A stretch of 64,000 nt of DNA from Bacteroidia bacterium. GTDB taxonomy: Bacteria > Bacteroidota > Bacteroidia > J057 > JADKCL01. Position 1 is the first letter of the stretch, and each line of letters starts with the position of its first letter. Under the pieces are notes generated by a model. The model was not told the DNA's origin and searched no databases. It saw only the letters and a list, made by a program, of their open reading frames with translations. Of this stretch, positions 26,101 to 33,863 are shown one piece after another. Made by a program: the position numbers and the translations under genes. The DNA is taken from assembly GCA_020635905.1 (NCBI GenBank), contig JACJYV010000005.1:62001-126000 (forward strand), given 5' to 3'.

Positions 26101-28574
26101 GCTGTACGGGTGGAACCGGCATTGCCGATTACACCAACATTACCATTCCCTTTGACCAGGGCGCGAGCTATCCGTTTACCATCACCACCAATTATTCTTC
26201 CTCTGAATACACAGGCTGGTGGATCGACTTCAATAATAACGGTGACTTTGGTGATCCGGGAGAATTCATTGGCAACAGCGGACCTTCCTCAGGATTCACC
26301 ATTACCGGATCAGTTGCCATCCCGGCAGGAGCCGCTCTGGGTTACCACCGCATGCGGGTAAGGCTGGCCTGGCTCAATCCACAAAGCCTGGGAACTTCCT
26401 GTACCCAGTACACCTATGGTGAAACCCATGATTACACCGCACAAATTCTGGTGCCCCCGACTCCTTGTCCTGAATTCATCCTGAATGCGGGATGTACCCC
26501 GGTCAGCTATTCAGGAAATACGGTTGGAACCGGCAATGACTGTTCATTCCGGGCTTCGGAAGAGAATACCTTCGCCATCAACCTGCCTTTCAATGGCACC
26601 TGGGACATCAATACCTGTGGTTCTGCCTTCGATACCTACCTTTATCTGAGCTCCAGCTGCTGCTCTGGCTTGATTGCCAGCAATGACGATGCCTGCGGAC
26701 TTCAGTCACGCATCACCTACACGGGCGGTCCCGGCACGGTTTACGTCTCTCTGGAAGCCTTCAGCACCACCGGCGGTGGAGCTTACACCCTTACTGTCCA
26801 GGAAGCTACGCCTCCCACGGCATTGTGTCAGGATCTGACCCTCAACCTCAGTTCCACGGGTTCCGTGGTCGTAACTGCAGGCCAGGTTGATGCAGGTTCG
26901 TATGACAATTGCTCCATTGCGGGTATTTTTGTTACACCTCCGTTTGTGTTCGACTGTTCCAGCATTGGCACGCCCCAGAGCGTTCAACTGGCGGTAACAG
27001 ACCCAAGCAATAACATCGGATATTGTTATTCCAACGTAACCGTTCAGGATGTTACCCCACCCACGGCAGTTTGCCAGGACATCACCATCAATACCAGTCC
27101 ATCCGGCCAGGTCACCATCACAGGTGCACAGATTGATAACAGCAGCACTGACAACTGTAGCGTTGCCTCTCTGGCTGTAAGCCCGAATACGTTTGATTGT
27201 ACCAACAAGGGCCCCAATGCAGTAGTTTTGACGGTTTCTGACCCCTATGGAAACTCAAGCACCTGTAATGCAGTGGTAACGGTTGAGAATGTACCGTTGA
27301 GCGGAACTGCCACCTTTAGCGTGTACGATTGCGGCTATAATGTAAGCTGTAACGGTGCCGGCGACGGCTCCATTGATTACGAAACAGCCGGAGGCTGTGA
27401 TCCCCACACCTACTCCTGGTCAGGCCCCGGCGGATTCTCGGCCTCAACTCAGGATATCGGCAATCTGAGTGCCGGAACTTACACAGTAACCACTACTGAC
27501 GCAGCCAATACCACCCTGATTGAATCATTTACCCTGACCGAACCCGATCCGATTGCCATAACCCTCAATCCGTCGGTTTTTGCAGGTGGTTACAACGTCA
27601 AATGTAACGGGGATAATACCGGTTCTATTGAGGTTGTGATTTCGGGTGGGGCAAGTTGTCTGGATTATTCGGTAGCCCTTTCCGGCCCCGTATCCGGCAG
27701 CCAGACAAGTGGATCTCCGCAGCAGTACACCGGATTGAGTGCAGGCGCTTACACGGTGACCGTCACCGATGCAAATGGCTGCGTGAATACCGCGGGCATT
27801 ACCCTGACCGAACCTCCGGTTCTGGATGTGGATGCAGGAGTTGACCGTCTGGTGATTCTCAATACCCCGTTCCTCTGCCCGGTTGTGGTGGCCTTGCCGT
27901 CAGGCGGGGTTGGTCCGTACAGCTATTTCTGGTTCAGACTGCCTTCTTTGCTGCCATTCCAGACCGGCCAGGCTATGGTTGACTGCCCGACCACCACCAC
28001 GACCTATGTGGTGAGAATCAAGGATGCAAATTCCTGTGTGGCATTCGATACGGTAGTGGTGAATGTAATCCCGCGCAGCGCGGTTGGCAACCCCGACTGC
28101 GATACCCTTGGATTCAAATTCTGCTTCTTCGAAACCTGTACGGATACCTGCCTCCGCACTGGCAACGTGATCGACACGCTGGCCAGCTACACCATTCAGG
28201 GTAACTGCCTTGGAGAATGTGCTACCTGTGGTCCATGTGCGAACCAGGGTTCCAAAACAGAGCCTGCCAACCCGGGAGAAGAAGCCCTCGGTGCTGAAGG
28301 TGCATCGTTAGGAGCTTCCTTTGAAGCATTCCCCAACCCCTTCAACAACAAAACCACCCTGCGCTTCAACCTGCCTGAATCCGGACATGCCGAAATGGTG
28401 GTCTATGATCTGAGAGGTGAAGTAATCGCCACACCTTTCAAGGGTGAGATCCAGAGTGGAGAAACTTACGAAGTTGGGTTCCACCCCGAAGGCATTACTG
28501 ATGGAATCTACATGGCCAAACTGGTAAGCCCCAATGGAAAAGTGCATTACACCAAACTGATCCTGATCAGGTAA
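23130..28574 (+). CDS. giant GEVED/SprB-repeat T9SS surface protein
   Basis: 1814 residues, secreted: the signal peptide region ends near NNLNAQ (residue ~43). Seven tandem GEVED domains start at residues 45, 195, 346, 500, 654, 807 and 960. Each has WxDFN or WVDWDNDG calcium-like loops and closes with a GE(T/A)(E/H)DY motif. Domains 1, 2 and 7 form one subtype, and 3-6 another, almost identical, subtype. A CUB/PPC-like module (about 1110-1220), two HYR-like modules (PPTALCQD and PPTAVCQD openings) and two SprB-like repeats (YNVSCNG and YNVKCNG openings) follow. The C-terminal T9SS sorting domain (FEAFPNPFNNKTTLRFNLPE ... DGIYMAKLVSPNG) closes it. Likely an adhesin or motility-related surface fibre. 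A strong terminator follows. Confidence 0.92.
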   Translation: MKTINTLSKGRSFPGMSGRLAWLAGCFALILAGTFFSNNLNAQTYCTTGLYSTGCTFGDMIDNISISTLNQTSTGCTGGTGIADYTSISVPFTPGNSYPYTITSQYSSSQNAAWWIDFNNDGDFDDSGEFLGSASGGLTISGSVTIPSGAASGNHRMRARVIYSSTPTAGSSCTSYSFGEAHDYTAVVTGITPTYCTSGLYTTGCTFGDMIDNISISTLNQTGTGCTGGTGIADYTSISVPFTQGTNYPFTVTSQYSSSQNVGWWIDFNDNGDFGDAGEFLGNTSGGLTMSGSISIPSGAATGNHRMRVRVVYANSQSSGSSCTSFTFGETHDYTASISGVSTPTYCTPTYSFGCSSADYINNFSTTGGSTNISNLNSGCNGNTNNYIYYSTSTVTQTAGGSFNFSVQSGSSWGQGFHIWVDWDNDGSFTGPGEDVWNSGSSSTSAFSGSITVPSGTSPGLKRMRVRCAYGTVPTDPCGNNSFGETEDYNVSVGSVTQNYCTPTYSFACSSADYINNFSTTGGSTNISNLNSGCNGNTNNYIYYSTSTVTQTAGSSFSFTVQSGSSWGQGFHIWVDWDNDGSFTGPGEDVWNSGSSSTSAFNGTITIPSGTTPGLKRMRVRCAYGTVPTDPCGNNSFGETEDYNVDVVSNTQNYCTPTYSNACSSADYINNFSTTGGSTNISNLNSGCNGNANNYIYYSTSTVTQIAGGSFSFTVQSGSSWAQGFRIWVDWDNDGSFTGPGEDVWNSGTSSTSAFSGTITVPTGTASGQKRMRVRCAYFTVPTDPCGNYSFGETEDYNLNVSAPVSYCTPSYTNACVSDDYINNFSTTGGSTNISNLNSGCNGNANNYIFYSSMAVTQIPGASFNFTVQSGSAWSQGFRIWVDWNNDGSFTGPGEDVWNSGSVSTAPFNGTITVPVGTSPGTKRMRVRCAYFVVPTDPCANYSYGETEDYNCVVGNPPSYCTSSLYGSSNCSFGDDIDDISISTLNQVGTGCTGGTGIADYTNITIPFDQGASYPFTITTNYSSSEYTGWWIDFNNNGDFGDPGEFIGNSGPSSGFTITGSVAIPAGAALGYHRMRVRLAWLNPQSLGTSCTQYTYGETHDYTAQILVPPTPCPEFILNAGCTPVSYSGNTVGTGNDCSFRASEENTFAINLPFNGTWDINTCGSAFDTYLYLSSSCCSGLIASNDDACGLQSRITYTGGPGTVYVSLEAFSTTGGGAYTLTVQEATPPTALCQDLTLNLSSTGSVVVTAGQVDAGSYDNCSIAGIFVTPPFVFDCSSIGTPQSVQLAVTDPSNNIGYCYSNVTVQDVTPPTAVCQDITINTSPSGQVTITGAQIDNSSTDNCSVASLAVSPNTFDCTNKGPNAVVLTVSDPYGNSSTCNAVVTVENVPLSGTATFSVYDCGYNVSCNGAGDGSIDYETAGGCDPHTYSWSGPGGFSASTQDIGNLSAGTYTVTTTDAANTTLIESFTLTEPDPIAITLNPSVFAGGYNVKCNGDNTGSIEVVISGGASCLDYSVALSGPVSGSQTSGSPQQYTGLSAGAYTVTVTDANGCVNTAGITLTEPPVLDVDAGVDRLVILNTPFLCPVVVALPSGGVGPYSYFWFRLPSLLPFQTGQAMVDCPTTTTTYVVRIKDANSCVAFDTVVVNVIPRSAVGNPDCDTLGFKFCFFETCTDTCLRTGNVIDTLASYTIQGNCLGECATCGPCANQGSKTEPANPGEEALGAEGASLGASFEAFPNPFNNKTTLRFNLPESGHAEMVVYDLRGEVIATPFKGEIQSGETYEVGFHPEGITDGIYMAKLVSPNGKVHYTKLILIR
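23262..26456 (+). repeat. seven tandem GEVED-coding repeat units (about 450-462 bp each)
   Basis: Units begin at 23262, 23712, 24165, 24627, 25089, 25548 and 26007. Units 3-6 are highly similar at the DNA level, with long identical stretches (for example the NFSTTGGSTNISNLNSGCNG coding block). This implies recent duplication or gene conversion and makes the locus prone to recombination and misassembly. Confidence 0.9.
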
Positions 28575-28590
28575 TCCTTTTCCAGTCCAT

Positions 28591-28625
28591 AAAAAAGCCC
28601 CTTCCGCACGGAGGGGGCTTTTTTT
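28591..28625 (+). terminator. rho-independent terminator after the GEVED gene
   Basis: A 15-bp stem (28591-28605 with 28610-28624, one G-T wobble) around GCAC, ending in a run of seven T. The A-run on the other side makes it potentially bidirectional. It lies 16 bp after the stop codon. Confidence 0.9.
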
Positions 28626-28641
28626 GTAGCCTTAATTTTTA

Positions 28642-28776
28642 GGGAACCTCTAAAAACGATGAAGATCAAGGCGGACGAAGGTGAGGAAAGCGCAGTTTGT
28701 TAATTGATAATTGTTCTTTGCCAATTGTCTATTGAACCAAGTCCAACGCAGAGATTGGAAGTTTTTAGAGGTTACC
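28642..28776 (-). repeat. dispersed inverted-repeat element, copy B (135 bp)
   Basis: Ends GGGAACCTCTAAAAAC (28642-28657) and GTTTTTAGAGGTTACC (28761-28776) are inverted repeats matching at 15 of 16 positions. In the reverse orientation the interior matches copy C (50066-50187) over TTGGACTTGGTTCAATAGAC and the following CAATTGGCAAAGAAC stretch. It shares the GCGTTGGACTTG and CGTCCGCCTTGA blocks with copy A. It ends 1 bp before the stop codon of the PKD gene. Confidence 0.85.
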
Positions 28777-28777
28777 A

Positions 28778-30142
28778 TTATTCAACCAACAACTTACGAA
28801 AGAAGAAGCCTTCGCCTTGCCTTATCTTCAACAGATAAATTCCTCCGTTCAATGCATGCAGTTCAAGTTGCAAAGATGAGCCAACCGCGCGGGCTGAAAG
28901 AATTGATTTTCCCTGCAAAGTGAATAATTCCACCTCAATCCCTTTACCATCATCCAGGATTTTTTCAATGAAAAGCTGGTCCCGCGCAGGATTGGGGAAA
29001 ACCCGAAAGACGGGTTCCTCATTAAATTCCTCCTCAATTCCAATCAGGCAATCAACGATCACGGTATCCTGAAAAGTGGAAGTGCAGGTGTCTGAAGTGG
29101 TGATATTCAGACTGACCAGATAATTTCCATCGGCGGCATAGGAATGGATAGGCGTATTCTGGGTTGAGGTAATTCCGTCCCCAAAATCCCAGTTCCAGGA
29201 AGTGATCGTGCCCGGGCTGGCGGTGGAAAAATCGTTAAATCTGACCTCAGGACACCCAGCTGCGGAAAATGACCAAAGAAAAGATGCATTGCAGGTGGTT
29301 GGACCCGGAAAACAGGTGATGGAAACGGTGTCGCAAAAGGTTGAGGTACAGGAATCTGCGGTGAAAATGGAGAGACAGGAAATATAATCTCCATTGGCAG
29401 AATAGGTATGAATGGGATTGCCTAAAGTGGAAGAATTTCCGTCCCCAAAATCCCAGGCATAACTCAGGATGGCACCCGGGCTTGAAGTTGAGCTATTGAT
29501 AAACCGCACTTCAGGACAACCGTTGGCAGCAAAAGTCCATTGAAAGGCTGCATTACAGGAAGGGCCTGTGATGGGGCAATTGATGGCAATGGTATCGCAA
29601 AATGAATGGGTACAGGTATCTGAAGTGGTGATGGTGAGGCAAACAGGATAATTTCCTGTAGCTGTATAGTAATGAACAGGGTGCTGGAGAGAAGAGGTGG
29701 CGCCGTCCCCAAAGTTCCAGTCCCAACTGGTGATGGTGCCCGGCGTGGCCATGGATTTGTCTGCAAAAACCACCGTTGGGCAGCCATTGGGGCTAAAAGT
29801 CCACTGGAAGGAGGCATTGCAGGAAACAGAACTCAGGCAACCAATGATTAGCGTATGCGCATCATTGGCCTGGCAGCCGTTGGAATCGATCACGGTAAGG
29901 GTGACCTGGTAACTGCCATTGGCGGCATAGGTATGGGAGGGAGAAGGAAGTGAAGAAACTGCCCCATCCCCGAATTTCCAACTCCAGCCGGCCAGTCCGT
30001 AATTGCTGAGGGTGGTTTCAGAAAACTGAACCGTGGGACAATTGCTGCTGTTGATGGACATATTGGTGGAACATTGCGACATTCCCTGCTGCAGGAAAAC
30101 AGAAAAAATAAAGGCAAGGGTTAACTGAAAGAGCTTTCTCAT
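28778..30142 (-). CDS. PKD-repeat T9SS secreted protein
   Basis: 454 residues: signal peptide (MRKLFQLTLAFIFSVFLQQG), then four PKD domains with the WxFGDG signature (WKFGDGAVSS, WNFGDGATSS, WDFGDGNSST, WDFGDGITST). Each unit has a C-x-A-S/A-F-x-W-x-F-S-x-x-G-C-P opening, so cysteines are regularly spaced and probably form disulphides. It ends with a T9SS type A sorting domain (FRVFPNPARDQLFIEKI ... GGIYLLKIRQGEGFFF). The gene converges on the GEVED gene, with element B and the terminator between them. The role of such proteins is usually surface binding; nothing more specific can be read. Confidence 0.9.
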   Translation of the reverse strand: MRKLFQLTLAFIFSVFLQQGMSQCSTNMSINSSNCPTVQFSETTLSNYGLAGWSWKFGDGAVSSLPSPSHTYAANGSYQVTLTVIDSNGCQANDAHTLIIGCLSSVSCNASFQWTFSPNGCPTVVFADKSMATPGTITSWDWNFGDGATSSLQHPVHYYTATGNYPVCLTITTSDTCTHSFCDTIAINCPITGPSCNAAFQWTFAANGCPEVRFINSSTSSPGAILSYAWDFGDGNSSTLGNPIHTYSANGDYISCLSIFTADSCTSTFCDTVSITCFPGPTTCNASFLWSFSAAGCPEVRFNDFSTASPGTITSWNWDFGDGITSTQNTPIHSYAADGNYLVSLNITTSDTCTSTFQDTVIVDCLIGIEEEFNEEPVFRVFPNPARDQLFIEKILDDGKGIEVELFTLQGKSILSARAVGSSLQLELHALNGGIYLLKIRQGEGFFFRKLLVE

Positions 30143-30291
30143 AGTCTTGATAATTGGATTCTCAAAAGGTTAAGATAAGCAATTTCGCTGAGGGATTGGG
30201 GATGGGAACGGTTATGGGATATTCAAATTCGGGATAAGGGCATTCCGAGAAACTCACCTTACTCACAAATTTGAAGTCATTTTTTCCCTCA

Positions 30292-30320
30292 GAAAAAACA
30301 AAGGGCGTCTTGCGACGCCC
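30292..30320 (-). terminator. terminator of the fad operon
   Basis: On the minus strand GGGCGTC-GCAA-GACGCCC is followed by TTTGTTTTTT. It lies 37 bp beyond the fadE stop codon. Confidence 0.85.
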
Positions 30321-30356
30321 TCCATTCCCTTGTAAAAAAATGTTTCTTACTGAAAA

Positions 30357-32150
30357 TTAAAAGCAATATCCGCCTGCTTCCATCAGCGCATGGGCAATGT
30401 TGCGGCGATATTCCTTCACATTGATTGGATCCACTTTGGTGTAGCGCTTCAGGCCCAGCAGCAACATGCGTTGCAGATCGCCCTCAGCGAATGAGTTGAT
30501 ACAATCCTTGCCAGCCTTGTTGATGCGGTCGGCCGTGTCGTACACGTAAACCTGGGTCATTTCAATCTGACGGGCCACTGCGGCTTCACCTTTGACCGCA
30601 GCCAGTTTCAGGGTACGCAGTACGGTGGACTCTGCCGCGTAAGTGTACATCAGCATGTCGGCCAGGTTCATGATCACTTCCTGCTCGTCTTTCATACCCA
30701 TCATGAATTTTTGCACGGCAGCGCCGGCCGCCATCAGGATGGATTTTTTGAAATTGGAGAGGTATTTGAGCTCTTTGCCCAGCAATCCTTCAGGCTGATC
30801 ACCAAAGGAAGGCACGCCTGTCAGTTCTTTCTGAACTTCCATGGCAGCGCCCATCAGGTTGATCTGGCCTTTCATGGCCCGCTTGAGGATCATGTCCACG
30901 CTCAGCAGACGGTTGATCTCGTTGGTGCCTTCGAAAATACGGTTGATGCGGCTGTCACGGTAATTGCGATCCATGGGGTAATCGGCGCTGAAGCCGTTTC
31001 CTCCAAACACCTGCACTCCCTCGTCCACGACATAATCCAGCACTTCAGAACCAAACACCTTCAGCATGGCGCATTCAATGGCATACTCTTCGGCGGCAGC
31101 CAAAAGGGCTTCAGAATGAGCCATTCCACCAGCCTGCAATTCGTGCTCCTTGGTCTGGATGTCACCAGAGGCGCGGTATGTTGTGGCATCACAAGCATAC
31201 AAACGGATGGCTTGCTCAGCCATTTTGTACTTGATGGCGCCAAAGTTGGCGATGGGGGTTTTGAATTGCTCCCGCTCCATGGCATACTTCACGGTTTCCG
31301 TGGTTGCTTTTTTGGCAGCGCCCATGGCTGCGGCAGCCAGTTTGATGCGGCCAATGTTGAGGATGTTGAAGGCAATCACGTGACCGCGTCCAATTTCGCC
31401 CAGCACATTTTCAACCGGAACTTTTACGTCCTGGAAGAATACCGCACGGGTAGAGGAACCCTTGATCCCCATTTTGTGCTCTTCATCACCCAGAGAAACT
31501 CCTTCTGAACTGCGCTCTACGAGGAAGCCCGTGAATTTGTCTCCGTCAATTTTGGCGAATACGGTGAAAAGATCGGCAAAGCCTCCGTTGGTGATCCAGA
31601 TTTTCTGGCCATTGAGGATGTAGTGCTTGCCGTCGTCAGAGAGAACTGCAGTGGATTTGGCGGCCAGTGCATCAGAGCCAGAACCTGGCTCTGTGAGGCA
31701 GTAGGAGGCTTTCCATTCGCCTGAAGCCAGTTTGGAAAGGTATTTATCTTTCTGAGCGTCCGTACCAAAATACAGCAGTGGCAGGGTGCCAATCCCGGTA
31801 TGGGCGGCAAAAGCCACAGCAAAAGAGTGACCAGCGCCCACCTTTTCAGTAAGGTACATGCTGGTATTGAAATCTTTGCCAAATCCGCCGTACTCTTCGG
31901 GAATGCTGATGCCCAGCATCCCAAGTTCGCCAGCTTTGTTCAGCAAACCAGGCATGAGGTCGAGTTCCTTCATGGAATCCAGGCGGCCGTGCAGAGGAGT
32001 CACTTCTGTATCCAGAAAGTCCTGGCACATATCCGCCATCATGCGGGATTCTTCATCAAAATCTTCAGGAGTAAATACGTCCTGTGGAGCGGATTCTTTG
32101 ATCAGAAATTCTCCGCCACCTAATAAATTCTTTTTAACAGTTGCTTCCAT
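30357..32150 (-). CDS. fadE: acyl-CoA dehydrogenase, VLCAD/FadE-like with C-terminal extension
   Basis: Catalyses the first, FAD-dependent step of fatty-acyl-CoA beta-oxidation. At 597 residues it is the long form, with the ~380-residue core plus a helical C-terminal extension as in very-long-chain enzymes and Bacillus FadE. Motifs: GISIPEEYGGFG, YCLTEPGSGSDA, KIWITNGGFAD, GSSTRAVFFQDVKVP, EREQFKTPI, QVFGGNGFSADYPMDRNYRD and RIFEGTNEINR, whose E407 is the expected catalytic base. It is the last gene of the fadN-fadA-fadE run, with a terminator downstream. A 26-bp-arm inverted repeat separates it from fadA. Confidence 0.93.
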   Translation of the reverse strand: MEATVKKNLLGGGEFLIKESAPQDVFTPEDFDEESRMMADMCQDFLDTEVTPLHGRLDSMKELDLMPGLLNKAGELGMLGISIPEEYGGFGKDFNTSMYLTEKVGAGHSFAVAFAAHTGIGTLPLLYFGTDAQKDKYLSKLASGEWKASYCLTEPGSGSDALAAKSTAVLSDDGKHYILNGQKIWITNGGFADLFTVFAKIDGDKFTGFLVERSSEGVSLGDEEHKMGIKGSSTRAVFFQDVKVPVENVLGEIGRGHVIAFNILNIGRIKLAAAAMGAAKKATTETVKYAMEREQFKTPIANFGAIKYKMAEQAIRLYACDATTYRASGDIQTKEHELQAGGMAHSEALLAAAEEYAIECAMLKVFGSEVLDYVVDEGVQVFGGNGFSADYPMDRNYRDSRINRIFEGTNEINRLLSVDMILKRAMKGQINLMGAAMEVQKELTGVPSFGDQPEGLLGKELKYLSNFKKSILMAAGAAVQKFMMGMKDEQEVIMNLADMLMYTYAAESTVLRTLKLAAVKGEAAVARQIEMTQVYVYDTADRINKAGKDCINSFAEGDLQRMLLLGLKRYTKVDPINVKEYRRNIAHALMEAGGYCF

Positions 32151-32164
32151 TTTTAATTCAGTTT

Positions 32165-32225
32165 ACGGTTTGCAGTTTACAGTTCCCGGTCTGCGAAAAA
32201 CCGAAAACTGTAAACCGTGAACCGT
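32165..32225. repeat. large inverted repeat between fadA and fadE
   Basis: Arms of 26 bp (32165-32190 and 32200-32225) pair with 5 mismatches around a 9-bp loop. The sequence is text-like (TTTACAGTT / AACTGTAAA). There is no T-run directly behind it, so it is more likely an mRNA-stability or processing hairpin or a spacer repeat than a terminator. Confidence 0.7.
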
Positions 32226-32227
32226 TT

Positions 32228-33403
32228 TTAGTTTAACAATTCATAAATACCTGCGACACCCTGTCCGCCGCCAACGCAGGCGGAAACCATGCCATATTTT
32301 TGACCGCGGCGACGCAACTCATTGGTAATCTGGACCGTGAGTTTGGTGCCGGTGCAAGCCAGCGGGTGACCCAGGGAAATGGCGCCGCCATTGACGTTGA
32401 TTTTGGCGGGATCCAGATCCAGGTCACGGATGACTGCGAGAGACTGTACTGCGAAGGCTTCATTCAACTCGATCAGGTCGATGTCATTGATGCTGAGGCC
32501 ACCCATTTTCAGGGCTTTTGGAATTGCAGCCACAGGGCCAATGCCCATGATGCGGGGATCCACCCCGGCAGCTGCGTAGGATACGAGGCGGGCAATGGGC
32601 TGAAGGTTGAGCTCTTTCACCATTTTCTCAGACATAACCATCACGAAAGCGGCTCCGTCAGAAGTCTGGGAAGCATTGCCTGCGGTCACGGTGCCATTGG
32701 CGGAAAATACGGGACGGAGTTTGGCCAGCGCCTCCAGATTGGTGTCGGCGCGGGGTCCTTCGTCTGAATCCACCACGAAGCTTTTGCTCACTTTTTTGCC
32801 GTCTTTGTAGAGATTTTCTGTGACTTTGACCGGCACGATTTCATCCTTGAATTTTCCGGCTTCCATGGCAGCAATGGCCTTCATGTGGGATTGGTAGGAG
32901 AATTCGTCCTGATCTGCGCGGGAAATTCCATAGTCTTTGGCAATTTCTTCTGCAGTCTGTCCCATGCCAAAGTACCACTCGGGATGGTGCTCAGCCACGA
33001 AAGGATTGAGCGCAGTTTTGTACCCGATGGTGGGCACCAAAGACATGGATTCTGTACCACCCGCGATGATACAATCGGCCATGCCGCATTTGATTTTGGC
33101 CATGGCGATCACGATCGCCTCAAGCCCCGAACCGCAGTAGCGGTTGATGGTGAATCCGGGCACAGTCATGGGCAGCGACAGCAAGCTAACGATGCGGCCA
33201 ATTTGCAGGCCCTGTTCTGCTTCAGGCACGGCACAACCCACCACGAGGTCATCCACGCGGGCAGGATCCAGTGCAGGCACGGAGGAAACGAGGTGCTTGA
33301 TCACCTCAGCTGCCAGGTTGTCTGGCCGCATGTATTTAAAGCCGCCGCGGTTGGCTTTTCCCACCGCTGAACGATATCCGGCTACGATGTATGCTTCTTG
33401 CAT
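32228..33403 (-). CDS. fadA: acetyl-CoA acyltransferase (3-ketoacyl-CoA thiolase)
   Basis: Thiolytic last step of beta-oxidation. 391 residues, full thiolase length. Catalytic residues are visible: nucleophile C90 in NRYCGSGLEA, H346 in GGAISLGHPLACTG and C376 in SACVGGGQG. NASQTSDGAAFV is the usual substrate-loop block. It lies downstream of fadN with the four-helix-bundle gene in between, and upstream of fadE, reproducing the order of the fadNAE operon known from Bacillus subtilis. Start ATG 33403. Confidence 0.95.
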   Translation of the reverse strand: MQEAYIVAGYRSAVGKANRGGFKYMRPDNLAAEVIKHLVSSVPALDPARVDDLVVGCAVPEAEQGLQIGRIVSLLSLPMTVPGFTINRYCGSGLEAIVIAMAKIKCGMADCIIAGGTESMSLVPTIGYKTALNPFVAEHHPEWYFGMGQTAEEIAKDYGISRADQDEFSYQSHMKAIAAMEAGKFKDEIVPVKVTENLYKDGKKVSKSFVVDSDEGPRADTNLEALAKLRPVFSANGTVTAGNASQTSDGAAFVMVMSEKMVKELNLQPIARLVSYAAAGVDPRIMGIGPVAAIPKALKMGGLSINDIDLIELNEAFAVQSLAVIRDLDLDPAKINVNGGAISLGHPLACTGTKLTVQITNELRRRGQKYGMVSACVGGGQGVAGIYELLN

Positions 33404-33408
33404 TTTTT

Positions 33409-33863
33409 TAGATTTTAGATGTTGAGATTTTAGATTATAGATGTTTGAAGTCAGATGTCAGGGTTTAAGCTGAGATTGAAAACTGTAAAGCATGCGATGA
33501 ATTTCATCAATTCCGCCCTCCAGCCTTGAAAAATCCTCAGCATGGAGCAAACCCACTTTTTCAGCAATGATGGAAAGCGTTTCCAATTCATTGGTCGATC
33601 CACGGGCTATGTCGAGAAAACGGCTGAAATCCTTAGCTGAACCACGCCCGGCACCTTCTGCAATGTTGCAGGGAATGGAAACTGCTGAGCGATTCATCTG
33701 GGATACAAGTCCAAATCTTTCTTCTTCAGGAAATTTCCCCGTTATTTCATAACAGGAAACCGCGAGGTCAATTCCTTTTTGCCACACTTTGAGGCTCTTG
33801 AATTTATGGAAATTTACTTGTGCCATTTTCTCTGACATCTAACAGTCTGACATCTAAAATCTA
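33409..33863. repeat. nested inverted repeats bounding the four-helix-bundle gene
   Basis: TAGATTTTAGATGT at 33409-33422 is exactly inverted at 33850-33863. Inside these, AGATGTCAG at 33453-33461 is inverted at 33832-33840. The outer right repeat contains the fadN stop codon (TAG, 33861-33863), and the left one begins 5 bp upstream of the fadA start. The segment looks like a self-contained cassette placed in the operon. Confidence 0.7.
33458..33838 (-). CDS. four-helix-bundle protein (S23/IVP family)
   Basis: 126 residues of the family named after proteins encoded in 23S rRNA intervening sequences (TIGR02436). Motifs: FKSLKVWQKGIDLAVSCYEI, PEEERFGLVSQMNRSAVSIP, NIAEGAGRGS, FSRFLDIARGSTNELETL. 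It forms small helical bundles, and the biochemical function is unknown. ATG 33838 or the in-frame ATG 33826 could start it. It sits on the same strand between fadN and fadA and is flanked by nested inverted repeats, which suggests it was acquired as a unit and has no link to fatty-acid oxidation. Confidence 0.88.
   Translation of the reverse strand: MSEKMAQVNFHKFKSLKVWQKGIDLAVSCYEITGKFPEEERFGLVSQMNRSAVSIPCNIAEGAGRGSAKDFSRFLDIARGSTNELETLSIIAEKVGLLHAEDFSRLEGGIDEIHRMLYSFQSQLKP

Noticed and set aside
23262..26456. Regular DNA repeats that could suggest a CRISPR-like or satellite array
   Set aside because: The period is about 450-460 bp, the units are in frame and encode GEVED domains within one protein.
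33458..33838. Four-helix-bundle gene as evidence of a nearby 23S rRNA gene
   Set aside because: No rRNA sequence flanks it; the family also occurs as free-standing genes and here sits between fad genes.
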